DNA from: Lytechinus variegatus
Taxonomy: Eukaryota; Echinodermata; Echinoidea; Temnopleuroida; Toxopneustidae
DNA length: 64,000 bases
Direction: 5' to 3'
NCBI RefSeq assembly: GCF_018143015.1
Contig: NC_054751.1
Coordinates: 29,651,783 to 29,715,782 of the forward strand
A program made the translations under genes and the position numbers. Each line of letters begins with the position of its first letter. Positions within the stretch are counted from its first letter, which is position 1. The notes under the pieces were generated by a model. It did no database searches. It was not told where the DNA came from and saw only the letters and a list, made by a program, of their open reading frames with translations. Below, in pieces: positions 58,341 through 64,000 of this stretch.

Positions 58341-58489
58341 ACAGCTTGTGTTGTCTTGTCGAATATCCGTTGTCCTGGTACCTTGGAGCCAGGTACATCA
58401 CCTAATCGGTAAGACACGATTGAGAAGATAAAGGATAAACATGTCAGATTAAAGAATGCAAATACATAATCAGACACAAACACACATCC

Positions 58490-61400
58490 TCACATACATG
58501 CACAATATACGAATGATAGGATGTATAACCTAGTACAATTGACCTATCAGAAGCTCGCTCTATTCTTATATCTGCTTATTTACATATCACGTGATTCGTG
58601 AACAGCTGAACGGCCAATTAGAATGGCTGAAAAGTAGATCGAGTGCTTTAAGTAATGTGCATAACAAAATGAGTGTCAACCAATCGTCATCTGGACAAGG
58701 TTGACTGAAACAAAAAATAAGGCGACGCCGAAAGCTCAGTAGCCGGGATGGAACGACTCAAGCCAGAAATAACAAGTTTTAATTACAGTATATATAAAAA
58801 AAAATGATTCATAACCACTATTATGTTGATAAATCTTTTAAGGAGGTATGAGAAGTTCATACGTTCTAAAGTAGAACCGATGCGGGGTGTATAAGGTTGA
58901 AAGCAAATGAAAAAAAAACCAAGAACAATTTTTATTTTGTTTTCATTATTTTATTTGAGATACATAGAAAGCTAGTACACTATCAAATTTTTCAACTTTG
59001 CATTTGTGCCATTTATTTATTATTTTTCCTTAGAGATTGTTTGTTCTTGTGGTATCTTTAATGTATCTATTAAACAATTTCATTAATTTTTCAAACATTT
59101 GTTTTATGTTCTCATATATTTAGCGTTTTTTGCAAATGTGATGTACAATATATATAAAGAGAGAGAGAGAGAAGGGGTGGATGATGCCAAATAGGTTGCG
59201 TAGTATTGGTGGAAGATTTTTTTCTCACAACATGTTTGTGATAAGCGCTATATAATGAATAAAATAAATCATCACTATTTATACGTTTAATGATTTCTGT
59301 CAATGTATGATAAAATTTCGTCTTTTATAAATCAAACGTTAATCGGTGAAAGGTAAAATGTCGAAATACACACTAGAGGAGGATCAGCAGAAAAAAAAGA
59401 AAATAATAACACAGAAAACACACACACACAGCATAGCACAATCTCTCACACCCACTCTCACTAACATAGAAATAAACGCAGGCTAGATATGTAGCCATAA
59501 TGGCAGAATAACACACTGAGCGACAATGTGTACATCAGAATGTAACAGCCTAAATCGATCAAACGTGAAATACGAACGAATTTAAAAACGTCGGGTAATG
59601 AATTTTAAAGATTAAATGACGCGGCGTAGATCGAAATAATGTGCACCTGACTGATCTAAAGTAACTGCATGTTCTAGAAGGAATATGGGGGCTTGTATTA
59701 AAATGATGAAGAAATGTTGTATTAATGGGAGATCTCGAGGGTATGCATTAGTGGCCGCCGAGAACTTGGGGGTTGTTGAAGGAGAACTGTGATATACACC
59801 CTCCGGAGTTGTATACAACAGAGGATAGAACTTTCAAGATGTAAGAAGCTGCTAAATGACTATTGAGAAAACATTGCTTCCACAACTTGAAACTGGAATT
59901 TCATATTTGAGCTCCAAAATTTCCTTAAATTTGGACAAAATTCCTTGAATTAGAGTTTGGAGAAAACCTGTCTATATTCTTGCGTTACAAGCCTAGTTGT
60001 TTCACTGATCATGTAGCATGTTGCATACATGTATAAGAATATTTAAATAAATGTGGATTTAGAAGTCCGACATCCTTTCGTTTATTGTGGGAAAAATTAA
60101 ACATTTACAAGATTCATCATTTTTTCTTTATTTTCATCGAATTTTCAATCAATTTCCTTGAATTTTCAGATTTCCTTGGATTTCCGTAATTATTCTTCCT
60201 TGAATTGTTAAAATTCCTTTTAAAAATCCTTAAAATTCAGTATAAAACAAGGAAATTTCCTTTCAAGTGGAAGCACTGAGAGAAAAATCAAAGGATACTG
60301 TATTTGAGGAAATAACCCCCCCCCCTCCAAAAAAAAGAGGTGTGTTATGCAGAAATTGCGAAGAGTTTGAAAGAGAAAGTGGGGAAACGTGTATGTGGTG
60401 CATGGGTGTATGAGAAAAAAAAAGAGAAAGGAAGATTTTGTTAAGAGAGGAGGGAATGAATAAGATATTCTCAAGTAAAAACTGCCATTATTATACATGC
60501 AATAGAGAAAATACGGACTTTCTTATGTTTCCATTTTTTCTTTCCACTTTTCCGATAATTTTCATGAAAAATGGACGTTTTATCAATGCAGAATCTAAGT
60601 GGTATCGATTTACGGCATGCTGCATCGTTTGCGTCAATTAAACTTTTGCTGGAATGCAAGCCCAGATTCATTGAAATTCACGAAGCTGCTTTTAAAAGCA
60701 CTCTCCAAGGGTAAAAGAAGCAATATAGATCATAGGAGGGGTGCACGGTCGACCCCCCTTCCCATATACATAGATGACAGCCCTTTGTCGCCGAATTTAG
60801 CAGCAACCGGAAATTTTCAGTTGCCCCTCTTCATCAATATTCTTTAGGAGTTCTTTTGAGAGTACAGTCGGACCAACGAATTTGACTCCAAACCGATCGG
60901 TGGTATGTAATCGGAAGTGACGTAATATATCTGTCGGTCTCGGGTGAATTTCGCCGATGTGGCTTGCGCTTTGCGGTCAGATGGATGGGTAGGTCGGAAG
61001 GGAAGACCATCATTGACGGCGAAATAAAACAGTCTTTGATCAGCAGTTGATCGAACACCACTTCATTCGGATGAGTTGATGGTGGGAGTTGATAGAAGCA
61101 AAGTATAAACATTCTGGGAATAGTGTTCTTAATTCCGAATGCAACTGTACGTAGATTCCCCTTATGCAGTGTATACAGAAATATTTCACTCGTTCCCAAA
61201 CACTACGAGATAGCACTCCCACACCCACCCACACAAGAAACATATATACACACGCACATCGACAAACGCACACACATGCCTACTAACAAATAAATGGATC
61301 TGATTATCAATATCTTATCTTATCATATCAATGTTTACAAAAGTCAGAATCTGAAGACAAATTGGAGCATCAAGTCACTACCAACACTCCCCCACAGTCC

Positions 61401-61710
61401 ACACACACGAACACACACTCCCACCTACCATCATGCTCAAACACCCTCATAGTCTTGTAATTTGACAATCAGAGACTCACTCACTTATCACTGCAATCGC
61501 GAAAGTAAGGACCTGTGATTTTGGTCTCATACACTGAAAGAAATTGAATTTAATCCAAAACGTCTAACTACCACACTCATACACCCGCACCCATCCACCC
61601 ACACACACACACACACTCCCTCTTCTTTGGTTTGTACATTTGATTTGTCATTTATTGTACTCTGTCTCTCAAATTTCTCCAAAATTGCGAGATGGCGGTG
61701 AGCACTGAAT
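58490..61710. other. Non-coding sequence
   Basis: AT-rich, several low-complexity runs ((GA)n near 59158, (CA)n near 59420). A SINE-like tail AAGCGCTATATAATGAATAA near 59243 suggests a truncated SINE. No gene supported. Confidence 0.4.
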
Positions 61711-61716
61711 GAATTG

Positions 61717-61884
61717 TTATGGCGCCGTCACATTTCCCCTATGGCGGCCGTAAGGCGTGTCGAAAACAGCCGTTTTAACATTTTTTTTTGTACCAGCTAC
61801 ATGGTGTTTTGAATAAAATAAATAAATCGGCTTTTTTCGACTCGTCGTACGGCCGCTGTAGGGGAAAAGTAGCTGCGCCATAAA
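61717..61884. mobile_element. Foldback MITE, TTATGGCGC ends
   Basis: TTATGGCGCCGTCACATTTC and its inverse TAGCTGCGCCATAA face each other. TTTCCCCTATGGCGGCCGTA pairs with TACGGCCGCTGTAGGGGAAA, and TCGAAAACAGCCG with CGGCTTTTTTCGA. Confidence 0.7.
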
Positions 61885-61889
61885 TGCCC

Positions 61890-63110
61890 AATGTCCTCAT
61901 TTGCTTTTGTACATCCAACGAAGCCAATACACATGAGAAAGACGACCCACTAGATCGACTGTCCATAAGACCGACACATGGTTAATAGCCCCACTTAAGT
62001 ATCACAGCCCACCATACCGAAAATTTGTCAGAAAATGCCCTTATTGTGAGTTATTAGTGTGTGGGGGACAAGTGGGCTCTCTCTTGGGACCCGTTTCATA
62101 AAACTTGCAACAAGATCAAATTTGCAATAACAGTTAAAAGTTACTGAAAACATCCAATCTGATTGGCTGAAAGTAAATTTGTTATAGAAATTGTGCTTTC
62201 GTTATTATAACGAGTCTTTATCATTCGTGACTTTGGTCTCGTGACCCATAGTTGTCGTTGGTCGTGATCTAGTCGCTGGTGTCTGTCTATCATGTATATT
62301 GGGCCACTCATTTTTTTTTCCTTATCGAAATTCATCGTCAGATATTTTCTTTATGCGTCACGAATAAAATGATATCAGAGATAGGAAACTATTAAAGTAA
62401 GTTTATTTCTGGTTTAAGAACAAATCCAAAATCACTTTGTTTAATTCTCATTACAGGTTTCACTAAATTCCCTCTCCTCCATTTTGTTTTTGCTACAAGA
62501 GATTCCGGTCAACATAGGGTTTATTGTGAACCCACATGTTCGCCATCTTGTGAACCCACCTTGATTTTCATGCAAATATTTGTCAGAAACAAGATATTCA
62601 TCTCAATCGCATCCTCGCTTCTAAACCACGGTAACGCCACTAGCAATGCGTGGTTGAAACATGTTATATCGTAAAATTTCGCCGAAAAATAATGAAATAA
62701 TGATAACAAACAAAAAAAAGGCAAAGTAAAATTATTTCTAAGGAAATGTGATTTTTTCCCCCATATTTTCGTCAGATATTCCTCTATGTTTTTAAGTAGG
62801 ACTGCTGCTTAAAGACATATGCTATTTGTGGTAACGGTTTCAAAGTGAGCTCGTACAGAATCGAATGAAATGACCTACCAAGTAACAGATAACAAAAACA
62901 TGTGCAAAACAATTCTGGGAGAAATTATGACATTGCTGAAAAATCAGCAAAACAAGCACATATATGAGCCCGATATCGGGATTTTCTCCAAGTAATGATA
63001 ATAATAATAAACTGTCCCAGTATAGCCTATGTGTGTCATTGATCTTCAGAATGATCGTTTATCAGCTTAGATTTCATGATTTCATAAAGTTCAGTTATTG
63101 TAACTGCATA
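61890..63110. other. Non-coding sequence
   Basis: No exon seen. GGGACCCGTTTCATAAAAC at 62089 is a likely unpaired MITE end. Confidence 0.4.
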
Positions 63111-63112
63111 CC

Positions 63113-63283
63113 AGGTGAATGTTTCATAAAGCTGTTCGTAATTTAAGAGTGACTTTAAGAACGACTGGCGATCCTCTCTTGTTGTAAATGATAATCATTA
63201 GCGGTCGTTAAGCGCCAAGAAAGGTTCACCAGTTATTCTTAAAGTCGCTCTTAACTTACGAACAGCTTTATGAAGCGGCCCCC
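63113..63283. mobile_element. MITE, GTTTCATAAAGCTGTTCG ends
   Basis: Left CAGGTGAATGTTTCATAAAG and the inverse of the right end, GGGGGCCGCTTCATAAAG, both continue CTGTTCGTAA(T/G)TTAAGAG and GACTTTAAGAA. Same family as 25791-26354. Confidence 0.75.
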
Positions 63284-63589
63284 GATCTAGATCCACACAT
63301 GATTCATTGACAATCAACCTTGGTTTCAAAGCCTTTCTCACGAAATCTGCTTTTATGATATTGCAACTTCTTTCATTTTATCTTTAAAGATATTTCCTCC
63401 TCATTATTAGTCTAAATGCTCGGTCAAGGGTAAAGCTGTCTACCCTTATATTTCCATGGATGCCTAGTTGATGCTCGTACCGTGCATTACCTTCCCTCGA
63501 GCAGTGTCTTGGTTCATCCCGGCATCATTTCCCAAGGGTTACTGACTACTTCCAATGATCGTCATTATTTTGTCTCTTTACTGGTCTTA

Positions 63590-63725
63590 TATTCATTCTT
63601 TCTCCGTTTCTCTCTCTCCTTCACCATCTCTGTGTCTATACATCTCCGTCTCTGCATCTCTCCCCACTCTCTACCCCCTCTCTCTCCATACCCCCCGGTC
63701 TCTCTTTCAACATCACTCTCGAATA
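63590..63725. repeat. CT-rich low-complexity tract
   Basis: TCTCTCTC and related pyrimidine-rich sequence; frames crossing it are artefacts. Confidence 0.8.
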
Positions 63726-64000
63726 CCCATCCCCTTTCTTTCTCTTCTTCGAATCTTTGCAACAGCACATGCTCACGACCAACTATGCCAATAATCTTTT
63801 TTTTCAATTTCCATGTTTCACATCAAACTCAACTTACTTCAGCAAATGAAAAACATGCACTTGTTTTTAGCAGTGAATCTGCTGGTTAAACCGAGATAAG
63901 CAAGGTAAGTGGAAATTGAACTACCTTCTAAAAGCAAGGGTTGTAAACTAAAGATCAACATCACAATATACACCACTTTACGAAAACGAATAAAGGTCAA

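Noticed and set aside
59612-59818. Minus-strand frame of 68 codons with plausible composition
   Set aside because: No acceptor/donor pair in phase and no homology that I recognise.
60834-61199. 121-codon minus-strand frame
   Set aside because: No domain, no splice context and no repeat of it elsewhere; chance length in such sequence.
63482-63889. 135-codon plus-strand frame
   Set aside because: Composition is dominated by a CT-rich low-complexity tract.

Overview
This is eukaryotic, intron-rich and repeat-rich animal DNA. It most resembles an echinoderm, probably a sea urchin. The reasons are an intact DCAF10 ortholog with animal-type splice sites, an intronless aminergic receptor of D1-like type, many tRNA-derived SINEs, CR1/Jockey-type non-LTR elements, many short inverted-repeat DNA elements, long poly-G/C runs and an AT-rich background. 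The species call is inference; no sequence search was possible.

Left part (1-16.9 kb): a minus-strand gene, exons at 11905 to 8168, encodes a small secreted cysteine-rich protein that I do not recognise. Its first 146 codons can be assembled from five exons with matching phases, but the 3' end was not found. Its surroundings are packed with mobile DNA: a satellite-core element (2783-3861) whose units carry perfect DR1 nuclear-receptor motifs, a 5'-truncated LINE with an 822-codon endonuclease/reverse-transcriptase frame (4564-7032), a MITE (8784-9372), a foldback plus neighbouring element (9419-10362), and a chain of inverted duplications (11.5-16.4 kb), one of which surrounds a probable non-coding first exon of this gene.

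Middle part (17-36 kb): a plus-strand five-exon gene, 20833-25790, encodes DCAF10/WDR32, a WD40 substrate receptor of CUL4-DDB1 ubiquitin ligases, 483 codons. It lies between two hAT-like elements with CAG/CTG ends and 8-bp target duplications (17249-19032 and 33793-36190). Both carry degenerate internal arrays built on a GCGAAGCGCGAGC motif. The second is inserted in the end of an older inverted-repeat element and contains a truncated LINE.

Right part (36-64 kb): SINEs, microsatellites (a large CAT/ATC tract at 45.2-45.6 kb), several MITEs, two exact or near-exact tandem duplications, and one single-exon minus-strand gene, 55643-54342, encoding a D1-like biogenic-amine GPCR of 433 residues. 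The rest is mostly unique non-coding sequence, likely intergenic or regulatory, with no further coding gene that I can support.
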